A model generated the notes under the pieces. The model had not been told where the DNA came from. It was given only the letters and a program-made list of their open reading frames with translations, and did no database searches. The translations under genes and the position numbers were made by a program. DNA of 34,031 bases from a virus. The stretch is taken from positions 1 to 34,031 of the IMG/VR virus record IMGVR_UViG_3300020418_000020; one strand, 5' to 3'. Below are positions 1 to 9,300 of the stretch, piece by piece (position 1 is the stretch's first letter; every line of letters starts with the position of its first letter).

Positions 1-3000
1 TTTCTGCAGCACCTGTGATATCTGTAAGAATTGCTCTTGCAGAAGATGGTTCGACTGTTGATTCTGCAGCACCACCAAATACACTGAATGTACCAGATCC
101 GTCGTGAGATAGACGAACACCTGTAATAGGATTGATATCTCTTCTGAGTGTGAGAGTTCCAGATCCATCGTACTCGAATCTGCGTTGAGCAACCCCTGTA
201 CCAGATAGTGTAAGTGTTGCAGTATCTTCTGGAGTCTGTGCAGAGAAGGCAATATCTGCCTCTCCATTGAATATGGATGTTCCAGCAACAAGTTCTGCAG
301 CTGTTGTACTCTCTGCGATACCACCGATTGCGAATAGAGAACCAGAGCCAACTTCGGAGAATGTTGTTGCTTCGTCTTGAGCAGCACCACTGTAAGTAAA
401 TGCTCCAGTACCATCTGTTTCGTAGATCTTGATGATCTTCTCTTGAGTGAAGATGCCACCTTCCTGACGGATAGTAATTTGACCAGATGTGCCTGGATCT
501 TTGTCGTCTCCATAGTATCCAAATACAGAAATTGGTCTTGCTTCTGCTCCAGTTGTCTGGAAGTCGAATAGGAGAGATCCAACACCAATCTCTGTTGCTG
601 GAATGAATCTTTCCTTCGCACCGAATTCGACTCCTTCGAGATCTCCTTCCTCGTCTGGGCCTCCAACACCGTTTCCAGCAGTACCAATACCAAGAATGTA
701 GATAACACCGTGAGTAGAAATAGGTGCGTTTGTTCTGGATATTGAACGACCTTGAAGTGTGATGACAGGGCCAACAGATGGGTATTTCGGAATGAACCTT
801 GTGGTAACAATGCCAGGATCTCCGTATTCTCCACCAGAACTGCCTGGAGAGAGGATAAGACCAGTCTCGATACCAATGTTCCTTTCGATACCATAATGAG
901 GTGTGTAATCGATATCTGGATGTGTAAGTTCCCCAGATAGACGCATAACAGCCTTGGTAGACTGAGCAGCAAATCCAACCTTGAAGTCTGAGTATCCACC
1001 ACCAAAGATGTGTAGATAAGTTCCTTCTGGTGGATCGAAGCTGGATGCAACAATAGAAACACCAGATATTGTTGTAATACCAGTAACAACCTCGTTGAGA
1101 GCTCTTCTGTATGTGACAATCCCAACTCCACTTTCGAGAGTGATAGAACCAGAACCAACAAAGTCTTTGGTTGTTCTCTCTGTAATAGTTCCAGAGATAT
1201 CGAATAGGACTGTTCTTTCTGGAGTCTGAGCGATGAATCTCTCATCTGCACCACTAACGAAGTCGAATAGAGATGTTGTGCTACTTGCAACAGCAACTCT
1301 CTCTGCACCGATACCAGATACGACAAGTGTACCAGAGCCAGGGAAGGCAGGGGTGTATTGGATATCGCTTGCAACACCTTGAATATTTGCAGTTCCGAAT
1401 GGGAAGATCGGAGATTGACCCGCCTCTTCGTTGATCCAACCTTGATCCTCATATCCTTTGTTGATTCCACTTTGATGAGTGAATCCAACATCAAATGGTC
1501 TGTCTTGAGTGTAAGGTCTACCACCAACAGAACTGAATCCAATAGATCCACGATCCTCAGACTTGGTAGATATGCTGAAGTTGATGTTGTATTGATTATT
1601 CTTATCAAATGATGGGAGAACTCCAGCACCACCAACTGCCTCATCATATGTTTGATCCGAAGACTCATTATCAAAGGTAACATCTCCAGCGTCAAGAGAG
1701 TCAACAGATGAAAGTCCGATTCCAAGAACGTTGAGAGAGAATCCACGACTGACATCCTCACTAGAGACATTTCCGTAATCTTCGTTCTCTTGACCGAACT
1801 TGACTGAGGATCTGTTGTAGTGTTCTGTATTCTTCTCAACAGCAATACCAGTGATATTAAGAGTTCCACCAAACTCATCAGGTGGAAGTTGAATAACTCG
1901 TGAGTATGTTTGACCAGCCTCTCTTCCTTGACTGAATGTTCCTGTACCAATACCAGTGATATGTGGAGCAAAGTTGACATTTGCAACACCAGAGAGATAC
2001 TGGTAATCTCCAACAAGATATGCCTTGGTGCTGGATTCTGCCGCACCACCAAGTTTGAATAGTGAACCTGATCCTTCTGGTATGAATGGTGTGATAGACT
2101 CGGCACCAGTTCCAGTGATGCTGATTTGACCCTCTTCACCGAAGACTGTGTGTTGTACTGCCTGACTGAACCAGTTTGCACCGCTGAAGTTGAAGGCACC
2201 TTTGTATGTGGCAATACCAGTGATACCAGAAGACTCGTAAGAAATTGCAGCTGCAACACTGAGATCCTCTGAAAGTAGGAAGGTTGCAGTCGAGATAGGT
2301 GGTATTGAAACAAGACTGTCTGTAGCAGAGGATATGCTGACACGGTTTGGATAATGTTCTCCACCGATCTGAACATAATTGAATGCTGGAAGTAAGAATC
2401 CCCAGTTCTCTGCTTCCTTCGGTATTGTCTCGTCGTTTGTATTGATTGGCCCCCAATCTTCGTAAGACTGAGTTGGAGTAGCAGTAATCTGACCCCAATC
2501 GAGTTCTTCTGTTGTCTGATCTCCAAGAGGTGATACCCAAGAAGGAGTGTAAACAGGGATACCCTGTCGCATCTCTCCAGTAATATCGAAGAGATTTGTA
2601 TTCTCGTAATCCTTGGCAATTTGAATATTGGTTGCAGCACCACTGACATGTAGAGTGACTGTCTGTTCGTCTCCCTGTTTGACGAGTTTGATACCAGAAA
2701 CAGATCCAGAAGGTCTGATGAGAGCCTTATTGGTATCAGGAAGTATAACTGTATTTTCTGCACCAGTTCCAGATATATCGAATAGAACTGTACTAATAAC
2801 AGTTGCAGGGACGAACGCCTCATCTGCACTACCAGATGCAGTGATTGTATCACCAACACCGAAGATTGTGCTTTGTGGAGCCTGACTGAAGAAGTTCTCT
2901 CCAGATACATTGAGTGTACCAGATCCAGCAAATGCAAAGAATCGATCCTCTTCTGCAGCACCTTCTTTCTTGAATGTACCAGCACCATGATACACCCTGA

Positions 3001-3952
3001 CAACAGCATCATCACCCTTAACAGATGTTGCCTGATACTCGTCGAAGAATATTCCGCCTTGTAATTGTTGTTCTATTACACCGTAATCTTCAGCAGATGT
3101 AGGTGTGTCTACTATATTTCCGTAACTTACAAATTCTACCTGATCTTCGTCAGAGAATGATCTCTCTTTCGCAAGAGGATCTGTGATAATCTCGTCAAAT
3201 GTAACATTGAGATTATCGAAGGATGCTCCTTCTCTAACTGTAATTGTGCCGTTATCTTCTTTCTCGAATACGTCAGAAACACTTCTGGCGTAGTTGTATA
3301 TAACTTTCTCAACGTCAAATAATCTAGTATCTCCACCCTTCGCTCTAAATGCGTTCTTGATTACAGGGAGATATGCCTGATCATAAGGTGTTGTAGTTGT
3401 ACCACTTACGTTTAGTGTACCACTACCATTATAAGGATAAACTTGGTCTAGATCGGTTACTGATAAGCCAGACTTGGCAATGACACCAGAACCATCGTAG
3501 TTTGCTATTGATATAGATTCGCTTGCAGTCCCAGATGGGATGAAGATGACAGGCCCTGCTGCTCCGAGATCTGGTATGACGACTCTTTCGAGACCGTTAC
3601 CAAACTCATGAATTGTACCAGTACCAACCCAAGGCGTTACTGCTGACTCTAGTGCAGAGTCATTTACATCAAACAGTACAGTATTTGCGTTCTCTGGAAT
3701 CCACTGTGATCTACTTCTACCAAACTCATCTCTTCCATCTACTACTTCTATTGGGCCAAATGGTAGTATATCTGCTGTTGCTGTTATTAATCCTCTATCG
3801 TTTACAAAGAAAAAATTCTCGTCTCTTTCGGGTTCTACATTTTGATTTATGTCGCCATAGTCAATATTTTCACTAGATCCCACGGTGATATCCCCACCGT
3901 CAAATGTAGTGAATACGTCTATCTTCGTATTGTCATAGACGAATACTGTCAA
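1..3952 (-). CDS. Giant repetitive virion protein, putative tail fibre (3' end outside window)
   Basis: I translated this frame by hand and it is open from a TTG codon at 3952-3950 to the left edge, giving at least 1317 residues with no stop. The start MTVFVYDNTKID is chosen because GGAG lies 6 nt upstream, a terminator hairpin ends just before it, and no in-frame ATG exists until residue 461 (2572-2570). Only two internal methionines were seen. The N-terminal ~330 residues are acidic and non-repetitive. The rest holds glycine/serine-rich beta-type repeats (GSGTLxVSG, GGAAES, LFDISGTG) and a recurring [E/L/I]D-x-G-x-[I/V] motif. There is no signal peptide or membrane segment. Composition, length and position after baseplate genes suggest a tail-fibre or peripheral baseplate component; this is inference. 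By eye the gene looks somewhat richer in G+C than its neighbours. The reading frame is near certain, the function weak. Confidence 0.85.
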   Translation of the reverse strand, partial: MTVFVYDNTKIDVFTTFDGGDITVGSSENIDYGDINQNVEPERDENFFFVNDRGLITATADILPFGPIEVVDGRDEFGRSRSQWIPENANTVLFDVNDSALESAVTPWVGTGTIHEFGNGLERVVIPDLGAAGPVIFIPSGTASESISIANYDGSGVIAKSGLSVTDLDQVYPYNGSGTLNVSGTTTTPYDQAYLPVIKNAFRAKGGDTRLFDVEKVIYNYARSVSDVFEKEDNGTITVREGASFDNLNVTFDEIITDPLAKERSFSDEDQVEFVSYGNIVDTPTSAEDYGVIEQQLQGGIFFDEYQATSVKGDDAVVRVYHGAGTFKKEGAAEEDRFFAFAGSGTLNVSGENFFSQAPQSTIFGVGDTITASGSADEAFVPATVISTVLFDISGTGAENTVILPDTNKALIRPSGSVSGIKLVKQGDEQTVTLHVSGAATNIQIAKDYENTNLFDITGEMRQGIPVYTPSWVSPLGDQTTEELDWGQITATPTQSYEDWGPINTNDETIPKEAENWGFLLPAFNYVQIGGEHYPNRVSISSATDSLVSIPPISTATFLLSEDLSVAAAISYESSGITGIATYKGAFNFSGANWFSQAVQHTVFGEEGQISITGTGAESITPFIPEGSGSLFKLGGAAESSTKAYLVGDYQYLSGVANVNFAPHITGIGTGTFSQGREAGQTYSRVIQLPPDEFGGTLNITGIAVEKNTEHYNRSSVKFGQENEDYGNVSSEDVSRGFSLNVLGIGLSSVDSLDAGDVTFDNESSDQTYDEAVGGAGVLPSFDKNNQYNINFSISTKSEDRGSIGFSSVGGRPYTQDRPFDVGFTHQSGINKGYEDQGWINEEAGQSPIFPFGTANIQGVASDIQYTPAFPGSGTLVVSGIGAERVAVASSTTSLFDFVSGADERFIAQTPERTVLFDISGTITERTTKDFVGSGSITLESGVGIVTYRRALNEVVTGITTISGVSIVASSFDPPEGTYLHIFGGGYSDFKVGFAAQSTKAVMRLSGELTHPDIDYTPHYGIERNIGIETGLILSPGSSGGEYGDPGIVTTRFIPKYPSVGPVITLQGRSISRTNAPISTHGVIYILGIGTAGNGVGGPDEEGDLEGVEFGAKERFIPATEIGVGSLLFDFQTTGAEARPISVFGYYGDDKDPGTSGQITIRQEGGIFTQEKIIKIYETDGTGAFTYSGAAQDEATTFSEVGSGSLFAIGGIAESTTAAELVAGTSIFNGEADIAFSAQTPEDTATLTLSGTGVAQRRFEYDGSGTLTLRRDINPITGVRLSHDGSGTFSVFGGAAESTVEPSSARAILTDITGAAE
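2035..2930 (-). repeat. Duplicated ~55-residue beta-repeat unit inside the left giant gene
   Basis: Two in-frame blocks align well. The first (about 2930-2755) reads LNVSGENFFSQAPQSTIFG and continues to LFDISGTGAEN. The second (about 2205-2035) reads FNFSGANWFSQAVQHTVFG and continues to LFKLGGAAES. Related, more diverged copies occur near 1255-1130 (FIAQTPERTVLFDISGT) and 245-140 (FSAQTPEDTATLTLSGT). The pattern looks like internal duplication followed by divergence of a small beta module. Confidence 0.6.
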
Positions 3953-3958
3953 TGAGTT

Positions 3959-3962
3959 CTCC
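3959..3962 (-). promoter_or_regulatory. Ribosome binding site GGAG that decides a TTG start
   Basis: GGAG on the minus strand sits 6 nt before the TTG at 3952. It is the only well-placed Shine-Dalgarno sequence for the large frame downstream, and the frame has no ATG or GTG candidate nearby. Confidence 0.7.
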
Positions 3963-3965
3963 GAA

Positions 3966-3999
3966 TAAAAAGACCCTGCCTTAGTTATAAAGCAGAGTC
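3966..3999 (-). terminator. Rho-independent terminator
   Basis: On the minus strand a 12-bp stem (3999-3988 pairing with 3983-3972, one or two G-T wobbles) closes a 4-nt TAAC loop and is followed at once by TTTTTATT. The outer stem GACTCTGC/GCAGGGTC is the GC-rich part. It lies 26 nt after the stop of the gene ending at 4025 and just before the TTG-started gene. It would end, or attenuate, the upstream baseplate transcript. Confidence 0.85.
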
Positions 4000-4009
4000 C
4001 ACATATTGA

Positions 4010-4017
4010 TATTTAGT
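4010..4017 (-). promoter_or_regulatory. Possible late promoter octamer ACTAAATA
   Basis: ACTAAATA is one mismatch from the T4-like late consensus (N)ATAAATA and identical to the octamer upstream of the gp8-like gene at 15468-15461. It lies between the gene ending at 4025 and the terminator, so a transcript from it would begin at or near the hairpin. In AT-rich DNA such an octamer can occur by chance, so this is tentative. Confidence 0.3.
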
Positions 4018-4024
4018 GTTTCTA

Positions 4025-5032
4025 TTAGTCGAGTGCGACGTTTAGAGTAATCTTGATTTGGTCTCCATTGTTCTGAATGTTGTATGGGCCGTTTGTGAAT
4101 CTTTCAGCGTACATGATAGAACTGTAAAGAGTCGCAGTGTTTAATCCCAAGTTACCGTTTGATGTAGCAGTTAGAGATGGAGTTGTTACAAACTCATCTG
4201 CGTTTGGTACATTAAAGACAGTGTAAACATTAGATTCAAGAGTTGTATTACCTGTACCAGCGTTAACATAAAGGATGTCTCCAGCCTTTAATCCGTGGTT
4301 AGTAATAGAAATCTTACCGAAACTGAATGTGACTGATGGGTCAGTCGCAACCTGTATGTTATCAACCAGAGGTTTATCAATGTAAATCGTTCGATACGCT
4401 CGGTCAATACCAATTATCTTCGTTCCAGTAGCAACACCAGCGTTACCAGCAACGAACTGACCAAGAGTTAGATCATCGATGCTAACCTGTGGGTCAATGG
4501 TGATGTAAGAGTTACCAACAATACCGATACATGGGTCGGTGTTATTACCTTTAGTAACTGTGGTTCCAATACCAACACTTGCACCGTGTACAACACCCTG
4601 TACTGCGACAGGCATGTTATTTGCACGAGTTACATAGTAACCGTAGATGTTTCCAGCAGGGCCAGTGAAAGTAAAAGTCTGTTCTGGATATGTAGCAGTT
4701 GTTCCAGATCCAACGTTCTTAATTACCCATCTAGATCCGTTTAACAAGATACCGTACTGCTGGTTGTAATCTTGGTCTGATCTGTTGTTTACACAAACAG
4801 GATAACCAGTGTTTGCAGTAGTACCGTAACCATTAACGTTTCCGTCAATATATGGTTCAAAGTATGCTGTTGCAGACGGAACATCTCCCTCGGCAGGGGT
4901 TGTGTTACTTGTGAAAAGTTTTAACACAAGATTTCGCGGTGATGTATCTTCTAAATCTGCGACAAAGTTATTCTGAGCGATCAGATAACGTAGCGACTCA
5001 ATTTCACCAATATTAGGAACGAGTAATGCCAT
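4025..5032 (-). CDS. Virion structural protein with MALLVPNIGE N-terminus
   Basis: 335 residues. The N-terminus MALLVPNIGE, followed by LVLKLFTSNTTPAEGD and a central GNIYGYYVTRANN segment, matches a structural protein type I recall as common in T4-like cyanophages next to the baseplate genes. The C-terminal third contains SITNHGLKAGDILYVNAG, one copy of the 'H-G-x-x-x-G-D' beta module that also fills the giant neighbours. No signal peptide, membrane helix or catalytic motif is visible. The ATG at 5032 has AGAGGT 9 nt upstream (5047-5042). A TATAAATA box precedes it and a terminator follows, so it may form its own short late unit at the end of the baseplate cluster. The exact structural role is unknown. 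Confidence 0.85.
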   Translation of the reverse strand: MALLVPNIGEIESLRYLIAQNNFVADLEDTSPRNLVLKLFTSNTTPAEGDVPSATAYFEPYIDGNVNGYGTTANTGYPVCVNNRSDQDYNQQYGILLNGSRWVIKNVGSGTTATYPEQTFTFTGPAGNIYGYYVTRANNMPVAVQGVVHGASVGIGTTVTKGNNTDPCIGIVGNSYITIDPQVSIDDLTLGQFVAGNAGVATGTKIIGIDRAYRTIYIDKPLVDNIQVATDPSVTFSFGKISITNHGLKAGDILYVNAGTGNTTLESNVYTVFNVPNADEFVTTPSLTATSNGNLGLNTATLYSSIMYAERFTNGPYNIQNNGDQIKITLNVALD

Positions 5033-5076
5033 TGAAAAACTACCTCTAGGGGTCTAGTTGAACTAAGAACTATCTT

Positions 5077-5084
5077 TATTTATA
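5077..5084 (-). promoter_or_regulatory. T4-like late promoter TATAAATA
   Basis: A perfect TATAAATA on the minus strand overlaps the stop codon of the gene ending at 5080. It is followed by a ~45-nt leader carrying AGAGGT before the ATG at 5032. T4-like phages use this -10 element with gp55/gp33/gp45; no -35 element is expected. Confidence 0.6.
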
Positions 5085-5754
5085 ATTTTAATTTTAGAGA
5101 GATTAGTATCCTTCTAATATTGTTCACGCTTATCACGTTGAAACGGAGAATATCTCCCGCTACAATCGTGGATGTCCAATTATTTAGGACATCATCAAAG
5201 TATTTATCAGTATTGGTAAGTTGAACTCTATTTCCACCAGTCATGGTAGAAAAATTAGGATAATCAGCAAAAGTTGTTTTCTCTATTTCAAATGTAATAT
5301 CACCAGTCTGATCAGACAAAACTCTGATCTGTTCTATTACACCAGTAACATCTATGGTTAACTTACCTTTGTCTCCAGTTTGCATTGGGAGACTTCCACT
5401 ATCGATAACATAGTTGACAGTTCGTGTCAAATCTGCGGCTGCAGCTAAAGCAATAATAACTATGTCATCTGAGTTTGCTGGAGCAGTTGTAAACACAATC
5501 TGATCCCCAGATATATTGTAATCGTTTGATGGATCTAAGAAAAGACCATTTTTAGTTACAATAAGTTGTTGGTTGTTGTTAGGAGAGTAGGGTGCTCCTT
5601 GATCATTTAATGAAAATGTAGTTTCAGACCCATCTTGTGCTGGAGTCTTTCCTATCAATATGTTCCCATACTGAATAGACTTAGAGGGAATCTCATAGTC
5701 TACACCGACATTGTATCTGCCAGGTTCGTTAAGGGTTACTAAGTAATCTGCCAT
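5080..5754 (-). CDS. Baseplate/tail-associated beta-rich virion protein
   Basis: 224 residues, starting MADYLVTLNEPGRYNV. The middle contains a fibre-type module with the pattern N-G-x-x-L-x-P-x-x-D-Y followed by I-x-F-x-x-A-P (residues ~65-100: KNGLFLDPSNDYNISG, then QIVFTTAPANSDD). Similar modules occur twice in the 3000-residue protein upstream. The C-terminal half (LTIDVTGVIEQIRVLSDQTG, FDDVLNNWTS, DILRFNVISVNNIRRI) resembles small beta-sandwich virion proteins of marine myoviruses. Its ATG overlaps the stop of the preceding gene as TAATG, with no strong Shine-Dalgarno, which indicates translational coupling. I do not recognise a specific function; a structural role follows from neighbours and composition. 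Confidence 0.8.
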   Translation of the reverse strand: MADYLVTLNEPGRYNVGVDYEIPSKSIQYGNILIGKTPAQDGSETTFSLNDQGAPYSPNNNQQLIVTKNGLFLDPSNDYNISGDQIVFTTAPANSDDIVIIALAAAADLTRTVNYVIDSGSLPMQTGDKGKLTIDVTGVIEQIRVLSDQTGDITFEIEKTTFADYPNFSTMTGGNRVQLTNTDKYFDDVLNNWTSTIVAGDILRFNVISVNNIRRILISLKLKL

Positions 5755-6086
5755 TATGTTACGCCTGGAATTACGAGAACATTTCCTTGTATTGGTCTAG
5801 TCTTGTACGCATTAGGCGATGTCAAAACCAGATCATACACATATCTTCCTCCTTCTATTGTAGATGTGACAGTCGATGCCAACGCTACTTTTATCTGTCC
5901 ATTAACTCTATTAGGAAATGACACAACAAAAGAATTGAACTTTGTTGCCTCTGGATGTTTCTTTATTTTAGCTTCTCCAGTGTATCCAGTTAAATTTAAA
6001 GAACTTTGATCTTCATTTCTAACAGTAAAAGTTGCCTCAAAATCTACACCTTGATCTAAAACTAAATTGATGTTCCTAGCTGTCAT
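5754..6086 (-). CDS. Small Ig-like virion protein (BppU N-terminal-like)
   Basis: 110 residues. It begins MTARNINLVLDQGVDFEATF and contains LNLTGYTGEAKIKKHP and GGRYVYDLVLTSPN. This pattern (an opening beta strand with 'DQGxxF', then 'L-x-L-T-G-Y-x-x-x-A-x-I-K', then 'G-x-Y-x-Y-D-L') is that of a small Ig-like sandwich found in phage baseplates, similar to the N-terminal domain of lactococcal-type baseplate upper proteins. In marine T4-like phages such a gene often follows the DUF4815 gene. It is joined to the next gene by a TAATG overlap. No strong Shine-Dalgarno is seen before its ATG, but a GATAAATA box sits 20 nt upstream. Homology is remembered, not searched. Confidence 0.8.
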   Translation of the reverse strand: MTARNINLVLDQGVDFEATFTVRNEDQSSLNLTGYTGEAKIKKHPEATKFNSFVVSFPNRVNGQIKVALASTVTSTIEGGRYVYDLVLTSPNAYKTRPIQGNVLVIPGVT

Positions 6087-6105
6087 CTTTCAAGAGGAGT
6101 TTTAG

Positions 6106-6315
6106 TTATTTATCTAATTTACTTAAAATTAGCTTCATCATATCCTTGAGTTCATCAACGTCATCCTTTAGTTTATCCATTTCACTTACCTCTTTCATTT
6201 TATTTTCTTTCATTTTGAGGTAGTTATTGTATGCAGCATCATTACAATTCAATATAGCACCACTCTCTTCATCTCTATAAAGAGAATTACTATCTTTCAC
6301 TTTTACTTTTTTCAT
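6106..6315 (-). CDS. Small conserved coiled-coil protein of the baseplate cluster
   Basis: 69 residues, very charged. The N-terminal half (MKKVKVKDSNSLYRDEESGA, then NNYLKMKE) matches a tiny protein I recall in many T4-like cyanophages directly after the large structural gene. The C-terminal half (residues ~36-69) is a heptad-like helix (MDKLKDDVDELKDMMKLILSKLDK without breaks), suggesting oligomerisation through a coiled coil. Its ATG overlaps the upstream TAA as TAATG, so translation is probably coupled to the 2506-residue protein. A role as chaperone, adaptor or minor virion component is possible; none is shown by the sequence. Confidence 0.8.
   Translation of the reverse strand: MKKVKVKDSNSLYRDEESGAILNCNDAAYNNYLKMKENKMKEVSEMDKLKDDVDELKDMMKLILSKLDK
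6107..6114 (-). promoter_or_regulatory. Possible late promoter octamer GATAAATA
   Basis: GATAAATA fits the relaxed cyanophage late consensus NATAAATA. It overlaps the end of the 69-residue gene and lies 20 nt before the ATG at 6086, a spacing close to that of the boxes at 25531 and 15461. Confidence 0.45.
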
Positions 6316-9300
6316 TAGATAGATGCGATAGCTCTTAGATCACGGATCTTTGGAACATAAGCAAAGTTAGTTCCCGACATGATAATTTTAATCTGGAATC
6401 CGTTAAACTGTGGTAGATCTTTTATATTGAACTCATATTCTTTATAGTCTTGATCTGTCTGAGATGCTAAGATTCTTCTGTCTGGTTTACCATTATTCTT
6501 AGCTGGATCAATTACAACACCATTAGAATCTAGGTTTTCAAAGCCAGGGAATAGTTCAAATAATTGATACTGTGGTGGAGCATCAATTCTGAATACTCTG
6601 TATAATACTCTAATATCATTAGTAGAGTGTCTGTAAGCATCAAACATAACCTTCAAACCATCTGCAGCCTTCTCAAGGGATACTACTTTAGAAAGATAAA
6701 TTGCTGCACTTGGATCAGCGTCAAGGGAGTTGACTCTGGAATCTGTAGCATAATCTGTAATTTTAGAGTTAAGTCTGTCCATAACAGTGACCATATTGAC
6801 TCTATCCAAGTCAATCATAGGACTTACTTTTGTATCTTGTGTAGTTAAGAAAGCTTGTAGTGTAAATGATTTTCTGCCAGGGAAATCAACCAACTTATCT
6901 AATTCATTTGTTTTAGATGCAATAATTCTAGGAGTGGGTAGAACATTATTGCTGTTTAATGATATACTCTCAAATCCCTGATCCACAAATCCACTTAAGT
7001 TTCCATCAGGACTATTACCACTAAATGTTCTCATTCTACCTGATATATCTGTTCCATCAGGAAGTAAAGTAGAAAAATTAGGTCTAACAATGTTGAACGC
7101 AATATTTTGTGTTGCCATTGGCCCATATGGTGTTCCAACTTGTACATACTGTTGATCATAACTACCACCAGACTTAGTTTCTCTAAAGAACAATTCTGGT
7201 AATCCACTAGCATTTCCAGTTGATCTGTCTAGTCCACGGCTAGAAATACCAACCTTCAACCAGTAGTGGTCTACATCAACTGGATACTTAGAAGTGTCTG
7301 TGTCAGACATCTTATGAGATGTATTAATTCTTCTCAAAGATACGCTATTCATTTCATACTTGAATATCTTATCATTGATGTTATAGTCACCAGCTTTGGT
7401 TTCATCCATAGATCTTGTGATATTGTTCAATGATGAAGATGAAGTGGTAACACCAGTGTATCTAATGATCTCATTTCCAATTTTTGCATAGCCTGGGTTT
7501 GAAGCATTAACTTCTGCACCCTCAAACGAAGTAAATATACCAACAGCTGTTACTGTGATATCACTTGTACTTGAAGAATCTACCGTAGCAGTTAGTTTCT
7601 CAGGTTTAACATCACCCTCTACTCCAGAAAGAATAACTTTATCTAAAGGAGAGTACATACCATGATTATTATGTCTTACACGGAAATGTAATCCATCGTT
7701 GATGTCATTAAGATATCTAATAGCTCCACCACTTACAACACTGGTTCCGCCTCCACCAACATATACAATAGCAGATGATGAGTCAACTTTAGGTTTACCC
7801 TGAATATTGTTCAGGACTAATGTATTGAAGGCACTTATAACACCAACATTATTAGGAATACTTAATTCAAGATTCTTACCAAAACCACCAGTGTTTGTTG
7901 CAGATACTGTAAGTACATCACCAGCTGAATATCCAGTTCCACCAATAGCGACTGTTGCTGCAACACCTACTCCACCATTTACAGTTAAGTTTACAGTTGC
8001 ACCAGTTCCTCTTCCAAATTTTGATATTAAAGGTATATTGGAGTAAACAACAGATGTTGTAGCAAATCCAGTACCAGAATTTGTGATTGTTAGATTACTA
8101 CCGATACCGATTGCACCAAGAAGTTTATTCAAGTTCGCCTTGAAGTTTGGATTACTCTGTTGATAGATTGTAGTTCCTTCTGTTAAACCAGTTTGTTCAG
8201 CAGTTGTCAAACTTTTTGCTAATCCTACAACAGCGTTGTATGAAACCATGTCGATTGGATTAGGAACAAGAGAAACAATCTGTCTGTTTCCAATATCTAA
8301 ATCAGGATTATAGAAATTAACACTACCAGAATTTGCAGTAAATTCCGCTCTGTATAAATTGAACTTCAAGTCTTCTAACTGACTAGGATCCCATGTAGCA
8401 CCGTTCTGTGATTTGAATAGTGAACCAAGTAGAGGTTGTTGAGATACAATAATCTTTTCAGAATCTGCAGCATTGACTGTGGTGATATCTTCTTCACCCA
8501 TCCTAGAGATGTACACAAAATATTCGTTAGATGCAGAAAGAAGAACAAGAGCAAACTCTCCTCCACCTTCACAATAAACAGGTGATGGGAATGTAAATGT
8601 TGTAGCTTTAGATCCATCATCAGATAAGACAACTTCATCAGGGTCAAGAATACACTCACCAAATGGTAATATTTCTTGAGTAGGTAAACCAGTCTGTAGT
8701 GTTCTTACTTGAAGTGTAACAGGCAATTCATTTGTGTCCTTCGCTGAGAAATAGACATCACACTTAGTTAAGTAGACTCCATTAACATCAGGAACTTCAA
8801 ATGACTGTGCAAGAGGGTCAACCCATCTTGTTTGTCGAGTTGTTCTTTGATTAAATGCAACGTTTACTACTTCTCTTGTATCTGTGCTTGATATTTGTCT
8901 AGAATCAGATTGTGGTATTCTTTGAACATCTGCGTTTCTTGTTCTGAGAGTAGATGCCTCAACTGTCTGTAAAGTTCCAGAAGCAGTGAAATTAGCTGAA
9001 CCTTCACTATCTGTGAATCCAGAGATAGTTTGATTAGTAGAACTGGATGATAATGTAAACGTCTTAGTACCAGTGTTGAATGTAGGTGCAGAAGGGACTG
9101 TTGGATCGGGTAAGAATAGAGAACCTATAAGAACTCCTGCCTTATCTGTAATAAGTCTGATATTGGATACTGTTGCAATAGCACCACTGGATTGACCAAT
9201 TAACTTCATTCCAGTAGTAATGTATCCATAGAATCCAGATGCAGCTTGAAGTTCTAAGGATGCAGTATCAACGTTTAGAATTGTAGTTGTTGACGAATAT

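Noticed and set aside
2136-2540. 134-residue minus-strand frame
   Set aside because: It overlaps the left giant gene in another frame, is rich in Cys, Arg and Trp without a recognisable pattern, and has no supporting start signal.
2570-2572. ATG as the start of the left giant gene
   Set aside because: The same frame is open and of the same protein character for 460 codons upstream, back to a TTG with a good GGAG site right after a terminator.
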